Positions 35,894 to 45,677 of a DNA stretch of 64,000 nt are shown one piece after another; positions within the stretch are counted from its first letter, which is position 1, and each line of letters begins with the position of its first letter. Position numbers and translations under genes: made by a program. Under the pieces are notes generated by a model. It was given only the letters and a program-made list of their open reading frames with translations, was not told where the DNA came from and ran no database searches. This DNA comes from [Empedobacter] haloabium (GTDB taxonomy: Bacteria; Pseudomonadota; Gammaproteobacteria; Burkholderiales; Burkholderiaceae_D). The stretch spans positions 2,170,001 through 2,234,000 of the forward strand of contig CP136508.1 in NCBI GenBank assembly GCA_008011715.2, read 5' to 3'.

Positions 35894-38458
35894 ATGGCTT
35901 CCGTTCCTCAGCAAGCCGGACCATCCGTGTCATCCATCAATCGCTTCAGCTTGCCAATCGAAGGCATGACGTGCGCCTCGTGCGTGGGCCGTGTCGAGCG
36001 CGCTCTGGAAGCGGTTCCCGGCGTGCTGACTGCCGCGGTCAATCTCGCCACGGAGCGTGCCGACATCACGGTTGCAGGTGTGCCGGATCCCCAACTGGCG
36101 GTGCAGGCCATCGAGCAGGCAGGCTACGCCGTTCCCGAAGCGATCACGGAACTGGCGATCGAGGACATGACCTGCGCGTCGTGTGTAGGTCGGGTCGAGA
36201 AGGCCTTGGCACGCATCCCAGGCGTGCTCGAAGCCACGGTTAACCTGGCAACCGAGCGTGCACGAATCCGCCATCTTGACGGGGCTGTCTCCGTGGGCGA
36301 CCTCGAGGCGGCTGTTGTACAGGCTGGCTACAAACCCCGCCGTCTTGGCGCCGCGACCGCAGCAGGCGACCAGGGCGCCGAGCGGCGCGACAGTGAAACC
36401 CGAGCACTACGACGTTCGTTGCTCATCGCGTCGGTCCTGACGCTACCCGTATTCATTCTCGAGATGGGGTCCCATCTCATCCCCGCCATGCACCATTGGG
36501 TGATGGGTACGCTGGGCGAACAGAGAAGCTGGTATTTACAGCTCGTGCTTGCCACGCTCGTGCTGTTCGGTCCCGGTCTGCGCTTCTTCCGCAAAGGGGT
36601 GCCAGCCTTGTTGCGGGGCGCACCCGACATGAACTCGCTGGTGGTGCTGGGCACCGCCGCTGCGTACGGTTTTTCGGTGGTCGCAACGTTCTTCCCGGAA
36701 GCGCTGCCGCCAGGCACCGCCAACGTCTATTTCGAAGCCAGCGTCGTCATCGTTACCCTGATCCTGCTCGGACGAACCCTGGAGGCAGGCGCAAAAGGGC
36801 GGACATCGCAGGCCATCAAGCGGCTGGTCGGGCTCCAGGCCAAGACCGCGCGTGTCGAGCGCAACGGGCAGTCGGTCGAGGTCGCGCTCGACGAGGTGGT
36901 GGCCGGCGACATCGTGTTCGTCCGACCAGGCGAGAAAATTCCAGTCGACGGAGAGGTGGTCGAAGGCGCGTCCTATATCGACGAGAGCATGATCACCGGC
37001 GAGCCCGTGCCCGTTTCGAAGGGGCCAGGCGCCGCCGTCGTTGGCGGAACGATCAACAAGAATGGCGCTTTCAGTTTCCGCGTCACCAGGATCGGCGGGG
37101 ACACCGTGCTGGCGCAGATCATTCGCCTCGTCGAGGAGGCGCAGGGGTCCAAGTTGCCGATCCAGGCGCTGGTCGACAGGGTGACCATGTGGTTCGTTCC
37201 CGCCGTCATGGCCGCCGCAGCGTCGACCTTCGCAATCTGGCTGAGCGTAGGACCGCCCCCGGCGCTGACGTTCGCGCTGGTAGCCGGGGTTACGGTACTG
37301 ATCATTGCGTGCCCATGTGCGATGGGGCTCGCCACGCCCACCTCGATCATGGTGGGCACGGGCCGAGCGGCTGAACTCGGTATTCTTTTCCGCAAGGGGG
37401 AAGCGCTGCAAGCGCTCCGTGACGTAGGCATGATTGCGCTCGACAAGACCGGTACGCTGACGAAAGGGCGTCCGGAGCTGACCGATCTCGTTCCAGCCGA
37501 TGGGTTCGAATATGACCAGGTCCTGGCGCTCGTGGCCGCGGTGGAAGCTCGCTCCGAGCACCCGGTTGCCGAAGCCATCGTCGCCGAGGCTGGGCAACGT
37601 GGCATCACGCTCGCTCCGGTCGAGGGCTTCGATGCAACCCCCGGCTTCGGTGTATCGGCCAGGGTCGCCGGCCGGACGGTCGCCGTCGGCGCGAACCGTT
37701 ACATGACGCGGCTCGGTCTCGATGTAAGCGGCTTCGTCCAGACGGCGCAGCGCCTGGGCGAGCAGGGCAAGAGCCCGTTGTATGCAGCGATCGACGGGCG
37801 GCTGGCGGCCGTGATCGCGGTTGCCGATCCCATCAAGGAAAGCACGCCTGCAGCGATCGAGGCCTTGCATGCGCTCGGACTCAAAGTCGCGATGATCACT
37901 GGCGACAACGTGGCGACTGCCACGGCAATCGCGAGGCAGCTCGGCATCGATGAAGTGGCCGCCGATGTTCTACCAGATGGCAAGGTCGCGGCGCTGAAAC
38001 GCTTCCGCGCCAAGGGCGCGCGAGTCGCCTTCGTAGGCGACGGCATCAACGATGCGCCGGCACTTGCGGAAGCGGACGTCGGCCTTGCCATCGGTACCGG
38101 GACCGACGTGGCGATCGAGGCAGCCGACGTGGTCCTGATGTCGGGCGACCTGCTCGGTGTACCGAATGCGATCGCGCTCAGCCAGGCGACCATCCGCAAC
38201 ATCAAGCAGAACCTGTTCTGGGCGTTCGCTTACAACGCTGTGCTGATCCCTGTGGCAGCGGGTGCGCTTTACCCTGTCAACGGCACCTTGCTGTCGCCGG
38301 TGTTCGCCGCAGGCGCGATGGCGCTCTCCAGTGTCTTCGTCCTCGGGAACGCGCTGCGGCTCAAGCGGTTCCAAGCGCCGATGGCGGCCGATACCCAAGC
38401 TGGAACGCAGCCAAACGCGGAGCGCATGGTCACGTCACGCATGGCGCACGAGCACTGA
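35894..38458 (+). CDS. copA: Cu(I)-exporting P1B-type ATPase with two HMA domains
   Basis: An 854-residue copper pump of the inner membrane. Two heavy-metal-associated domains carry C27-x-x-C30 and C94-x-x-C97 (MTCASC twice). The membrane site is C473-P-C475, the phosphorylated aspartate is D517 in DKTGT, and [15 protein letters not shown] and [10 protein letters not shown] are intact. It exports Cu(I) from cytoplasm to periplasm. A CueR-type promoter precedes it, and glutaredoxin, reductase, cueR and copZ follow on the same strand, so this is a self-regulated copper-efflux unit. Confidence 0.96.
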   Translation: MASVPQQAGPSVSSINRFSLPIEGMTCASCVGRVERALEAVPGVLTAAVNLATERADITVAGVPDPQLAVQAIEQAGYAVPEAITELAIEDMTCASCVGRVEKALARIPGVLEATVNLATERARIRHLDGAVSVGDLEAAVVQAGYKPRRLGAATAAGDQGAERRDSETRALRRSLLIASVLTLPVFILEMGSHLIPAMHHWVMGTLGEQRSWYLQLVLATLVLFGPGLRFFRKGVPALLRGAPDMNSLVVLGTAAAYGFSVVATFFPEALPPGTANVYFEASVVIVTLILLGRTLEAGAKGRTSQAIKRLVGLQAKTARVERNGQSVEVALDEVVAGDIVFVRPGEKIPVDGEVVEGASYIDESMITGEPVPVSKGPGAAVVGGTINKNGAFSFRVTRIGGDTVLAQIIRLVEEAQGSKLPIQALVDRVTMWFVPAVMAAAASTFAIWLSVGPPPALTFALVAGVTVLIIACPCAMGLATPTSIMVGTGRAAELGILFRKGEALQALRDVGMIALDKTGTLTKGRPELTDLVPADGFEYDQVLALVAAVEARSEHPVAEAIVAEAGQRGITLAPVEGFDATPGFGVSARVAGRTVAVGANRYMTRLGLDVSGFVQTAQRLGEQGKSPLYAAIDGRLAAVIAVADPIKESTPAAIEALHALGLKVAMITGDNVATATAIARQLGIDEVAADVLPDGKVAALKRFRAKGARVAFVGDGINDAPALAEADVGLAIGTGTDVAIEAADVVLMSGDLLGVPNAIALSQATIRNIKQNLFWAFAYNAVLIPVAAGALYPVNGTLLSPVFAAGAMALSSVFVLGNALRLKRFQAPMAADTQAGTQPNAERMVTSRMAHEH

Positions 38459-38507
38459 CGCCTGCGTACGGCAGTTACTGATACCGGAACAATATTGAGG
38501 AGGCCAG

Positions 38508-38783
38508 ATGGCACATGTATCTCATCGCCCGACAACGATCTACACGTCACCGGGTTGTCCCGATTGCCGCATGCTGAAGCAGTGGCTCACGCGAGAAGGC
38601 GTCGCTTTCGCCGAACGCGATATTTCCGATCCCGACATCATGGCGGAGGCGAAAGCACGCACCGGCGTGCGCGTCGCGCCGATCAGCATCGTCGAGGGGG
38701 CGGTGTTCTACGGTCCGTTCCACTCGCAACAGTCTCGGTTGCGGCGCTCGGCCTGTCTCCAGCCGCCTGAGAGGGAATCATGA
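38508..38783 (+). CDS. Glutaredoxin-like protein (CPDC active site)
   Basis: A 91-residue protein with TIYTSPGCPDCRMLKQWL (C17-x-x-C20), RDISDPDIMAEA and VRVAPISIVEGAVFYGPF, where the cis-Pro of the thioredoxin fold is present. The last 15 residues (RLRRSACLQPPERES) look less family-like. Its stop overlaps the start of the reductase gene (ATGA). In a copper operon it may reduce thiols or carry Cu(I), but this is inference. Confidence 0.85.
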   Translation: MAHVSHRPTTIYTSPGCPDCRMLKQWLTREGVAFAERDISDPDIMAEAKARTGVRVAPISIVEGAVFYGPFHSQQSRLRRSACLQPPERES

Positions 38784-39865
38784 CGAAGCGGGTCGAGATT
38801 CGGCAGGCCGGGCGCACCATCGCCGTTCCGGAGGGAGTTACCATCCTGGACGCGGCGCTCGGCCAAGGGATCGACTATCCACATGGATGCCGCTCCGGGC
38901 GCTGCGGCTCCTGCAAATCACGTCTGGTCAGCGGCGCGGTCGAACTGCTCGAGCATAGTCGCTTCGCGCTGTCGGGTGAGGAGAAGGCGCACGGCCTGAT
39001 TCTCGCCTGCCGGGCCACCCTGGTAACGGATGCGGCCGTCGCCTGGCTTGGGGACGGCGACGACGCGCCATCCCACCCGCGCCGCCGGCTGGCGTGCCGG
39101 GTGAGGGCGATCGAGAGCGTTACGCACGACATCAAGGTGGTCAGGTTGGTCACCGAAGGGACCGAGCCGCTAGCTTTCACGGCCGGGCAGTACGTACGGC
39201 TCACCTTCCCACGGGTCCCAACGCGCGATTATTCGATGGCGAACGCACCCGGCGGACGGGAATTGGAATTTCACATCCGAAGAGTGCCGGACGGAGAAAC
39301 GTCCGGCCATGTGCATGCGCTGCTGGACGTTGGCGATCCGGTCTCGCTCGAGGGACCATTTGGCGCTGCTTACCTGCGTGAGCAGCACACCGGGCCGATT
39401 CTGTGCGTCGCCGGCGGCTCGGGGCTGGCGCCGATCAAGGCGATTGTCGAGGCGGCGATCGCGAATGGCATGCGGCAACCGATTCATATTTATTTCGGCG
39501 CACGTGGAGAACGCGATCTTTACCTGGTCGACCATTTCGAGCGCCTGGCGCAGCGGCATCCCAACCTGACGTACACGCCCGTGCTGACCGATGCACCTGT
39601 GGGGACGTATCGGCGCGGCGGATTTGTCACGGATGCGGTCGCGTCGGATCTGCAGGATCTCGACGGCTGGAAAGCGTACGTCGCCGGCCCGCCAATGATG
39701 GTCGAGGCAGCGATGCTGATATGCATGGCACGCGGGTTACGTCCCGACGACCTCCACGCCGACGTGTTCTTCACGCCTGGCACCACATCCGCACCCGGGT
39801 ACGCCCCGGTATTCAAGTCATATCAAACCGAACTCTTGGGAGGAGGGAATGATGAACATCGGTGA
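38780..39865 (+). CDS. 2Fe-2S ferredoxin-NAD(P)H oxidoreductase (CDP-6-deoxy/phenol hydroxylase reductase type)
   Basis: A 361-residue electron-transfer flavoprotein. An N-terminal plant-type ferredoxin binds the cluster through C37, C42, C45 and C77 (HGCRSGRCGSC). An FAD domain (RDYSMANAPGG) and a NAD(P) domain (CVAGGSGLAPIKAIVEA, YVAGPPMMVEAAM) follow. Such proteins reduce oxygenases using NAD(P)H. The gene is coupled to the glutaredoxin (ATGA) and overlaps the cueR copy 2 start. It is unusual inside a copA-cueR operon and could supply electrons to the two iron enzymes of the thiohydroxamate pathway. Confidence 0.88.
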   Translation: MTKRVEIRQAGRTIAVPEGVTILDAALGQGIDYPHGCRSGRCGSCKSRLVSGAVELLEHSRFALSGEEKAHGLILACRATLVTDAAVAWLGDGDDAPSHPRRRLACRVRAIESVTHDIKVVRLVTEGTEPLAFTAGQYVRLTFPRVPTRDYSMANAPGGRELEFHIRRVPDGETSGHVHALLDVGDPVSLEGPFGAAYLREQHTGPILCVAGGSGLAPIKAIVEAAIANGMRQPIHIYFGARGERDLYLVDHFERLAQRHPNLTYTPVLTDAPVGTYRRGGFVTDAVASDLQDLDGWKAYVAGPPMMVEAAMLICMARGLRPDDLHADVFFTPGTTSAPGYAPVFKSYQTELLGGGNDEHR

Positions 39866-40352
39866 AGCTGCGAAAGCATCCGGCGTCTCGGCAAAGATGA
39901 TCCGATACTACGAACAAATCGGCCTGATGCCTCGCGCGCCCCGTTCCGGGGCCGGGTACCGGCATTACACGGCCTCTGAAGTGCAGAGTCTGCGCTTCAT
40001 CCGTCGCGCGCGCGACCTCGGCTTTTCGGTCGAGCAGATTGCCGCCCTTTTGGCACTGTGGCGCGACCGCGATCGTGCCAGTGCCGACGTCAAGACCATG
40101 GCGCTGTCGCATGTCGCCGCACTGGAGGCGAAGATCGCTGAACTGCAGGCGATGGTGCAGACGCTGGGGCACCTGGCCGAACACTGTCACGGCAACGATC
40201 GCCCGGAGTGTCCCATTCTTTCGGATCTGGCCGAACCGTCGCCGGTCGTCAGGGCGGAATCCTGTTCGCCGGCGGCGCACAAGGCCCCCCGCTTCGGACT
40301 CGATACGCCGGCTTCGTCGCGCGAGCGTGCCGCTATTGCGACGCACTCGTGA
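39852..40352 (+). CDS. cueR: Copper-responsive MerR-family regulator (CueR type), copy 2
   Basis: A 166-residue regulator very similar to the gene at 28,826. MNIGEAAKASGVSAKMIRYYEQIGL is the DNA-binding start, Ser77 is present, and the metal loop HCHGNDRPECPIL keeps Cys112 and Cys120. The start overlaps the reductase gene; AGGAGG sits five bases before ATG 39852. It closes the copA-glutaredoxin-reductase unit and would be autoregulated through the copA promoter. Two near-identical CueR proteins in one island probably recognise the same operators. Confidence 0.92.
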   Translation: MNIGEAAKASGVSAKMIRYYEQIGLMPRAPRSGAGYRHYTASEVQSLRFIRRARDLGFSVEQIAALLALWRDRDRASADVKTMALSHVAALEAKIAELQAMVQTLGHLAEHCHGNDRPECPILSDLAEPSPVVRAESCSPAAHKAPRFGLDTPASSRERAAIATHS

Positions 40353-40445
40353 GCTGGCTGCGCTGTTCGCTGACGTTCGTGAGTTCGTGCGGCCTTCGGC
40401 ACCTGTGGTGCTGCACGCGCCGTCGATCCGACCGATCAAAACCGC

Positions 40446-40476
40446 TTGACCTTGCCACAGTGTCAGACGCCATAGT
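40446..40476 (+). promoter_or_regulatory. MerR-type promoter of copZ
   Basis: TTGACC (40,446-40,451), a 19-base spacer and CATAGT (40,471-40,476). The spacer length fits CueR control, but the dyad is weak (only ACCTTGCC on the left resembles the consensus). Confidence 0.55.
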
Positions 40477-40508
40477 GGTGCGACACCCTAACCAACCAGG
40501 AGAAGAAA

Positions 40509-40706
40509 ATGATGCGTTTCAACGTTGAAAACATGACCTGCGGCGGCTGCGCCAAGTCCGTTACCAAAGCGCTGATGAGCGTCGACCCGAAGGCGCGGAT
40601 CGAAACCGACCCATCCAAACGCGAGGTCCGGGTCGACAGTGGGGCGGAGGAAAGCGCCTTCCTCGCCGTGCTCAGCGAGGCAGGGTACCCGGCACGCATC
40701 GCTTAG
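40509..40706 (+). CDS. copZ: Cytosolic copper chaperone (HMA domain)
   Basis: A 65-residue single heavy-metal-associated domain: MMRFNVENMTCGGCAKSVTKAL with C11-x-x-C14, no signal peptide. It should shuttle Cu(I) in the cytoplasm to CopA or CueR. AGGAGA precedes ATG 40509 by five bases. It lies between two MerR-family genes and has its own MerR-type promoter. Confidence 0.9.
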   Translation: MMRFNVENMTCGGCAKSVTKALMSVDPKARIETDPSKREVRVDSGAEESAFLAVLSEAGYPARIA

Positions 40707-40847
40707 CGCTGATTTATACAAGAGAAGCTGATGCGCATGGAATCGGCGTCGGGTCCGACTGCGATTGCGAATCGCCTAGGTCGCTAGAGCGGACCTTCAT
40801 TTGCGGACGCCTCCTGCGTCGCATTCATGCAATACGGAGAGATGGAC

Positions 40848-41360
40848 ATGAGTCACAGTAATCAAGTAGCCGTGGCGAGGGGGAACTCGGCTGCGGCGGC
40901 ACACTTCCAGGTCACAGCGGATATGGGGATTAACGAGGTAACCTCGCGCGCCGGCGTTTCCGAACGGCTGGTACGTCATTGCGCGATGCGCGGGCTGCTG
41001 TCGTGCCCGGCGAACGCCGACGTCTCATGGCTCGCCTTCACGGAAGAGGACGTCAGCATCCTGCGATTCATCCGGCAGGCGCACGTGCTGGGCTTCGGCA
41101 TGAATGAAAGCGCCAAGCTGCTGCGCCAGTGGCAGGCGCTGCAGGCCGACAGCATTGCGTCCGGCACCCCCGACCTGGGTCGTCGCCGCGAACCGCTCGC
41201 ACCCGAGGCGCCTTCCCGCATCGTCGAAGCGCTCGTCGAGCGCCTCCAGAGTTCGCTTCCTGTCGAGCAGCAGCCGTCGTGTCCGATCCTGGAAGCGTTC
41301 ACGGCGCTTGGTGGATCCAAGGCTGTGCTCGCAGAGGACGCTGCAAGCAGCTGTCAATAG
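40848..41360 (+). CDS. Degenerate MerR-family regulator
   Basis: A 170-residue MerR relative. The helix-turn-helix (GINEVTSRAGVSERLVRHCAMRGLL) and dimer helix (FIRQAHVLGFGMNESAKLLRQWQ) are recognisable but have drifted far from the two CueR copies: the RYYEQIGL signature is RHCAMRGL. In the metal loop only the second cysteine remains (C145 in SCPIL); a leucine stands where Cys112 would be. It probably does not sense Cu(I) in the normal way. It has an added N-terminus of about 25 residues. GGAGAG six bases upstream sets the start. It could be a decayed copy or a partner that modulates CueR. Confidence 0.8.
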   Translation: MSHSNQVAVARGNSAAAAHFQVTADMGINEVTSRAGVSERLVRHCAMRGLLSCPANADVSWLAFTEEDVSILRFIRQAHVLGFGMNESAKLLRQWQALQADSIASGTPDLGRRREPLAPEAPSRIVEALVERLQSSLPVEQQPSCPILEAFTALGGSKAVLAEDAASSCQ

Positions 41361-41460
41361 CCTCGGCGCAACCGCGGCGCATCGTCTCCCCATGGTGTGC
41401 GGTGACGGCTCGGTCGCCCGGTTGCGCCTGGGGCGACTGCGGTTGCGGCCGGCGGCATCC

Positions 41461-41895
41461 TCATTTGGCGAAATGTTCGTTGCGCCGTTTATTGAACTCA
41501 AAGGGCTGCCAATCGATTCGGGCGATCGGCATGTCCTGTACCACTTGCAGCTTGCGGTCGATCGTCACCGATCCCTCCACCGGCAGAATCGCACCCTCCT
41601 TCGGTACTTCGACACCGACGAAGCGGTAGGCGAACGATTCGCCATCCTTGCGGCAAGCAGCCACGAAGCGGCCTACGAAACTCCCGCTGGCGTAGCTTCG
41701 GGCGAACGCGGTAGCGGAAATGTCGACACTGCTGCCGCCGGCCGTCAGCGTCAGCACACCGCTCTGCTCGATCAGCGTGATCGGACGTTGGTAACAAACA
41801 GCTTCGTACCGGGCCCGTTCCGTTGCCGGCACGTGGAACTCGTCATTGGCCGTCACGGCCACGGCGATGGTGGTCAGTGCAGCGAGCAGTAGCAT
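41461..41895 (-). CDS. Small exported protein of unknown function
   Basis: A 144-residue protein with a signal peptide (MLLLAALTTIAVAVTAN). The mature part has VCYQRPITLIEQSGVLTL, FVGRFVAACRKDGESFAYRFVGVEVPKEG and VQDMPIARIDWQPFEF. It contains two cysteines (in AVCYQ and AACRK) that could form a disulfide. No family was recognised. GGGAG precedes the ATG. It is transcribed divergently from the Cys-rich exported protein at 42,080 and is the only minus-strand gene in this part of the island. Confidence 0.65.
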   Translation of the reverse strand: MLLLAALTTIAVAVTANDEFHVPATERARYEAVCYQRPITLIEQSGVLTLTAGGSSVDISATAFARSYASGSFVGRFVAACRKDGESFAYRFVGVEVPKEGAILPVEGSVTIDRKLQVVQDMPIARIDWQPFEFNKRRNEHFAK

Positions 41896-42079
41896 TGGTA
41901 TCTCCCGGACGGTAATTGTTGAGCAAAGCGTCATGCATTGTACTGACAATCCAACAGAAGATTAAGCTGCGAAGGGCACATATTCGGGCCGACCGAAGCA
42001 GAACCGTTCCGGCGTCACCATGTCTTTCCCGGGCGAACGGTGTGGCAGCGCCGCTCTTTCCAATGCTAGTCTAAAAGGC

Positions 42080-42439
42080 ATGAAACGGACGTTCTCCACC
42101 TTCATATTGTGGTTGCTGATCGCCATCCTTCCGCTGAACGCGAGTGCGACGCGGTTGGCCTGCTGCTGGCCAGCTGGTGACGACGCTGCGTCCGAGTGCG
42201 AGCAGCATCGAAATATGACGCGAGCCGGGGATACGGCACTGGCCAAGCATCGGGCGCCCGTTGGAGAACGCTGTTCCCACTGCTCGCTCTGTTGCGCGCC
42301 TGCGCCGGCCCTGCAACGGCATGTCGTCGCCCTGACGATCGTCCTCAATATCGAGCGTGTCGAATCCCGCAGCCAGGCACGTCACAGCAGCCGCACGCGC
42401 GATCGGCTCGAACGCCCACCCAAACTCTTCTTCGCCTGA
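42080..42439 (+). CDS. Small exported Cys/His-rich protein (copper-cluster type)
   Basis: A 119-residue protein with the hydrophobic start MKRTFSTFILWLLIAILPL and a metal-ligand cluster: RLACCW, CEQHR, then RCSHCSLCC. The C-terminus ends RLERPPKLFFA. The protein at 52,243 has the same plan (ILWLLIAILPL/LLWLLIALLPL, a CxxCC cluster, ERPP end), so the two are distant paralogues. A periplasmic role in copper binding is inferred; DUF2946/CzcI-like small proteins are the nearest known type. Confidence 0.65.
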   Translation: MKRTFSTFILWLLIAILPLNASATRLACCWPAGDDAASECEQHRNMTRAGDTALAKHRAPVGERCSHCSLCCAPAPALQRHVVALTIVLNIERVESRSQARHSSRTRDRLERPPKLFFA

Positions 42440-42543
42440 ACCGCTGACTGCGCTGCCGCCAGGCATCGACTGCCTTGCCGCGTGATCCGCCTCGCACGGC
42501 GGTGGTGCTACCGTATTTTGCAAACAATTCAAGGAGAAGAATC

Positions 42544-42873
42544 ATGCACCAGCAATTCCAAGATTGTATCGACGCCTGCAACGCCTGTGCTGACGCCTGC
42601 GACAACTGCGCGGCAGCCTGCCTGCAGGAAGGGCACGCGAGCGAGATGGCGCGTTGCATCGCGCTCAATATGGACTGCGCACAGGTGTGCCGCTTGAGCG
42701 CGGCACTGATGGCACGCGGCAGCCAGTTTGCCGCCGCGTTGTGCCGTGTGTGCGCCGATATTTGCCGGGCGTGCGCGGAAGAATGCGGCAAGCACTCGAT
42801 GGATCATTGCCAGCGGTGCGCCGAGGCATGCCGCCGTTGTGCCGACGCGTGCGCTCGGATGGCCGCCGCCTGA
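42544..42873 (+). CDS. Four-helix-bundle copper storage protein (Csp3/DUF326-like)
   Basis: A 109-residue protein with about 19 cysteines spaced along helices: DCIDACNACADACDNC, MDCAQVC, LCRVCADICRAC and HCQRCAEACRRC. Csp proteins line a four-helix bundle with Cys thiolates and store many Cu(I) ions per tetramer. No signal peptide is present, so it is the cytosolic (Csp3) kind. AAGGAGAAG precedes ATG 42544. It complements efflux by buffering cytosolic copper. A strong terminator follows. Confidence 0.88.
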   Translation: MHQQFQDCIDACNACADACDNCAAACLQEGHASEMARCIALNMDCAQVCRLSAALMARGSQFAAALCRVCADICRACAEECGKHSMDHCQRCAEACRRCADACARMAAA

Positions 42874-42886
42874 TGTGTTGACCCGT

Positions 42887-42948
42887 CCCGGCATGGAGCC
42901 GCATATTTCGCCGTCGCGCCGTATGCGGCGCTCACGCCGGGATTTTTC
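42887..42948 (+). terminator. Terminator after the copper storage gene
   Basis: A two-part stem: CCCGGC (42,887-42,892) with GCCGGG (42,936-42,941), enclosing GCCGCAT (42,898-42,904) with ATGCGGC (42,923-42,929), followed by ATTTTT. Confidence 0.8.
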
Positions 42949-43063
42949 CTAACGAAGAAAGCAGACGATTCGGCAACCGTAGGCACGCTTATCGCTGCGT
43001 AGCTTGCACGGTCGCGTGCGCCCGTGCGACGGTCGGCCACCATTCTTAATGAAGGGGTACATG

Positions 43064-43402
43064 ATGAACAAGCTGATGAAACAAGCCGCCGCCTGCGGCA
43101 TCGCCCTGGTTCTTGGGGTTGCACCGGCATTTGCGCAGCAGGCGCAGCAGCAGTCGCACGACATGTCCGGACACAGCGGGCATGGCACGGCAGGCATGCA
43201 GATGACGGGTGACGCGGACCTGGACTTCGCGACAATGATGCGCTCGCACCACCAGGCGGGGATCGACATGGCCAAGACCGAACTCCAGAACGGCAAGGAC
43301 AAGCAGATGCGCGAGATGGCACAGAAGATCGTTGACGCCCAGACCAAGGAAATCGCCAAGCTCGACGCGTGGATCGCCAAGCGTAAGGAGCAATCCAGGT
43401 AA
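43064..43402 (+). CDS. DUF305 periplasmic protein
   Basis: A 112-residue exported protein: signal MNKLMKQAAACGIALVLGVAPAFA, a His/Met-rich linker (HDMSGHSGHGTAGMQM), then the DUF305 core DLDFATMMRSHHQAGIDMAKTEL and QKIVDAQTKEIAKLDAWI. DUF305 proteins often sit in copper-resistance loci and are suspected metal binders; the function is not proved. GAAGGGG six bases upstream favours ATG 43064 over 43061. Confidence 0.85.
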   Translation: MNKLMKQAAACGIALVLGVAPAFAQQAQQQSHDMSGHSGHGTAGMQMTGDADLDFATMMRSHHQAGIDMAKTELQNGKDKQMREMAQKIVDAQTKEIAKLDAWIAKRKEQSR

Positions 43403-43516
43403 GCGGCCGGTCGTTACAGACCTGTTGGCGTGCCGTTGATAAAGGCGCGTATCGGCGCGTGCGTCACCGGACCCTGGTCGGGAGGCGGGCAAGATGCCAG
43501 TGCGTATCTCCTCACC

Positions 43517-44911
43517 CTACACTTGCCGCCTTGGGAACAGCAGGCAAAACCGGGTTTCCCCATCAAGCCCGCTCGTCACTGCAACGCGCCCCCGTTGCAA
43601 GGTCATGATCGACTTGACGATCGCCAGGCCGAGGCCAGACGTTCCGGATGCACTCGAACGTGATGGGTCGGCGCGATAGAAGCGGTCGAACAGCCGGTCG
43701 ATGTGTTCGGGAGCAATACCTCGCCCAGGGTTGGTGACGCTGATCGTGATCCACTCGCTCTCGTCTCCTGCGTCGAGGCGTACGGTATTGCCCCGCGGCG
43801 TGTAGCGCAGCGCATTCGATACCAGGTTGCTCACTGCCCGGCGCAGCAGATGGGCGTCGGCGACCACCATACCGACGGCGCTCACCTCGATCTGCACGCC
43901 GGCATCGAGGGCGGGGCCCTCGAAATATTCGGCAATGCGCGTGAGCTCCTGGTATAGATCGAGCCGCGCCAGCGACAGCGCGACCTCGTCATGGTCGGCG
44001 CGGGCGAGGAACAGCATGCTCTCGACCATCCGCGCCAGCCGGCCAAATTCTTCATGGTTCGAGTGGAGCAGGGTCTGGTAGTCCTCCACGGGCCGCGCTT
44101 GGGACAGCATCACCTCGGTCTGCACCATCAGGTTGTTGAGCGGGGTACGCATGTCATGCGCCAGGTCGTCTGCGAACTGCGACAGATTGTCGAAACTCGC
44201 CTCGAGACGGTCCAGTACTTCGTTGAAACTGTCGGCCAGCACACGCAGTTCCATCGGCGCCGCCGCCGCATCCAGCCGCACGCGCAGGTTCTGCGCCGAG
44301 ACGTGACGGGCTTGTTCTGCCAGGGCAGTCACGCGTGCCAGACCGCGACGTATCAGCAGGGCGCCGAGCAGGGCGGTGATGGCCGCACCGAGCAGCGCCG
44401 CGCCGAGCACCCGCCAGCGATAGGTGGCCAGCAAAGCCGAGCGGTCCGCCGCGATGCGTGCCAGCGTGACACGCACCTCTTCGCCGCTAGCGGTGCGTCC
44501 CAGCACCGCGAGGACCCGCAACCGGGTGGACTGCTCTGCTGCTCCATTCACATCGGCTTGCACTGGCGGACGACTGAGCGGTACGACATGAGGTGCAATG
44601 GCGCGGCGTTCCGCATTGGCAGCCAGCACCGCGCCACCAGGCGCTTGCATGACCAGAAGTACATCGCCGTCCAGGCTTGCCGCGTCGAGGAAACGGTGCG
44701 GATCGCGGCGTATCTCGGCCGTGCTCGACGTCTCATCGAGGAAGTGGCGCATCAGCTCTGCGCGTTCGACCAGGTCCGCGTCATCCCGCTCCTGCAGCTG
44801 TCCAGCCAGCGAGCGATACAGGTAGATGCCCACGGCGGAAAACACGGCAAACGCCACCATGGCCACCAGGGCGCTGAGTCGCAGTGTGAGTGAGATGCAA
44901 CGAACGCTCAT
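43517..44911 (-). CDS. cusS: Heavy-metal sensor histidine kinase (CusS/CopS type)
   Basis: A 464-residue membrane kinase. TM1 is at about 10-35 ([21 protein letters not shown]), a periplasmic sensor region follows, TM2 is at about 165-185 ([20 protein letters not shown]), then HAMP, the phospho-acceptor [17 protein letters not shown], and an ATPase domain with [13 protein letters not shown] and [14 protein letters not shown]. It senses periplasmic Cu/Ag and phosphorylates CusR. The ATG overlaps the cusR stop (ATGA). Confidence 0.93.
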   Translation of the reverse strand: MSVRCISLTLRLSALVAMVAFAVFSAVGIYLYRSLAGQLQERDDADLVERAELMRHFLDETSSTAEIRRDPHRFLDAASLDGDVLLVMQAPGGAVLAANAERRAIAPHVVPLSRPPVQADVNGAAEQSTRLRVLAVLGRTASGEEVRVTLARIAADRSALLATYRWRVLGAALLGAAITALLGALLIRRGLARVTALAEQARHVSAQNLRVRLDAAAAPMELRVLADSFNEVLDRLEASFDNLSQFADDLAHDMRTPLNNLMVQTEVMLSQARPVEDYQTLLHSNHEEFGRLARMVESMLFLARADHDEVALSLARLDLYQELTRIAEYFEGPALDAGVQIEVSAVGMVVADAHLLRRAVSNLVSNALRYTPRGNTVRLDAGDESEWITISVTNPGRGIAPEHIDRLFDRFYRADPSRSSASGTSGLGLAIVKSIMTLQRGRVAVTSGLDGETRFCLLFPRRQV

Positions 44912-45579
44912 CCGCGCGCTTCCAGTACGTATCCCATGCTGCGGATCGTATGGATGAGCTTTTGGTTGTAGGGATCGTCGATCTTCGCGCGTAGCCTTCG
45001 CACGGCCACGTCGACGACGTTGGTGTCGCTGTCGAAATTCATGTCCCAAACCTGCGAAGCGATCAGGGGACGGGACAGCACTTCGCCAGCGCGCTTGGCC
45101 AGCAGGTGCAATAGCGCAAATTCCTTTGCCGTCAGGTCAATGCGCGTGCTGCCACGGCTGACCCGGCGCTTGGGCACGTCGATTTCCAGGTCGGCGATGC
45201 GGATGACGTCCAGCTCGCGCATTGGGCCGCGGCGCAGTAGGGTCCGTACGCGGACGAGCAGCTCGGCGAAGGCGAACGGTTTCACCAGGTAGTCGTCCGC
45301 ACCCAGCTCGAGTCCCTTGATCCGGTCGTTGAGTGCGTCACGCGCGGTCAGGAACAGCACGGGCGTTTCGACCTTGCGCCTCAGTTCGGTGACTACCTGC
45401 CACCCATCCATGTCGGGCAGCATCACGTCCAGGAGGATCAGGTCGTAATGGCCGGTCGTGGCGGCATGCAGTCCATCCGGGCCGGTCCGCGCCAGGTCCA
45501 CCACGAAACCCGACTCCGTCAGGCCTTTCTGGATGTACTCGCCAGCCTTCTGTTCGTCTTCAATGACCAGTAATCGCAT
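44908..45579 (-). CDS. cusR: OmpR-family copper response regulator (CusR/CopR type)
   Basis: A 223-residue regulator: receiver with [22 protein letters not shown], phospho-acceptor in [16 protein letters not shown] and K in [21 protein letters not shown], then the winged-helix C-terminal domain ([21 protein letters not shown] and [16 protein letters not shown]). GAGGAATAC precedes ATG 45579. It probably activates the cusCBA genes just upstream and possibly the site at 56,249, which has the tandem 11-base layout of OmpR-family boxes. Confidence 0.94.
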   Translation of the reverse strand: MRLLVIEDEQKAGEYIQKGLTESGFVVDLARTGPDGLHAATTGHYDLILLDVMLPDMDGWQVVTELRRKVETPVLFLTARDALNDRIKGLELGADDYLVKPFAFAELLVRVRTLLRRGPMRELDVIRIADLEIDVPKRRVSRGSTRIDLTAKEFALLHLLAKRAGEVLSRPLIASQVWDMNFDSDTNVVDVAVRRLRAKIDDPYNQKLIHTIRSMGYVLEARG

Positions 45580-45677
45580 TGTATTCCTCATGTAATGGCC
45601 GCCGGCGTCGCGCCGGCGGCGGCTCATTCTAGCGCCGCGGTGTTACAGGCAGCGCCCGCGCGATCTGTTCAGGGCCC

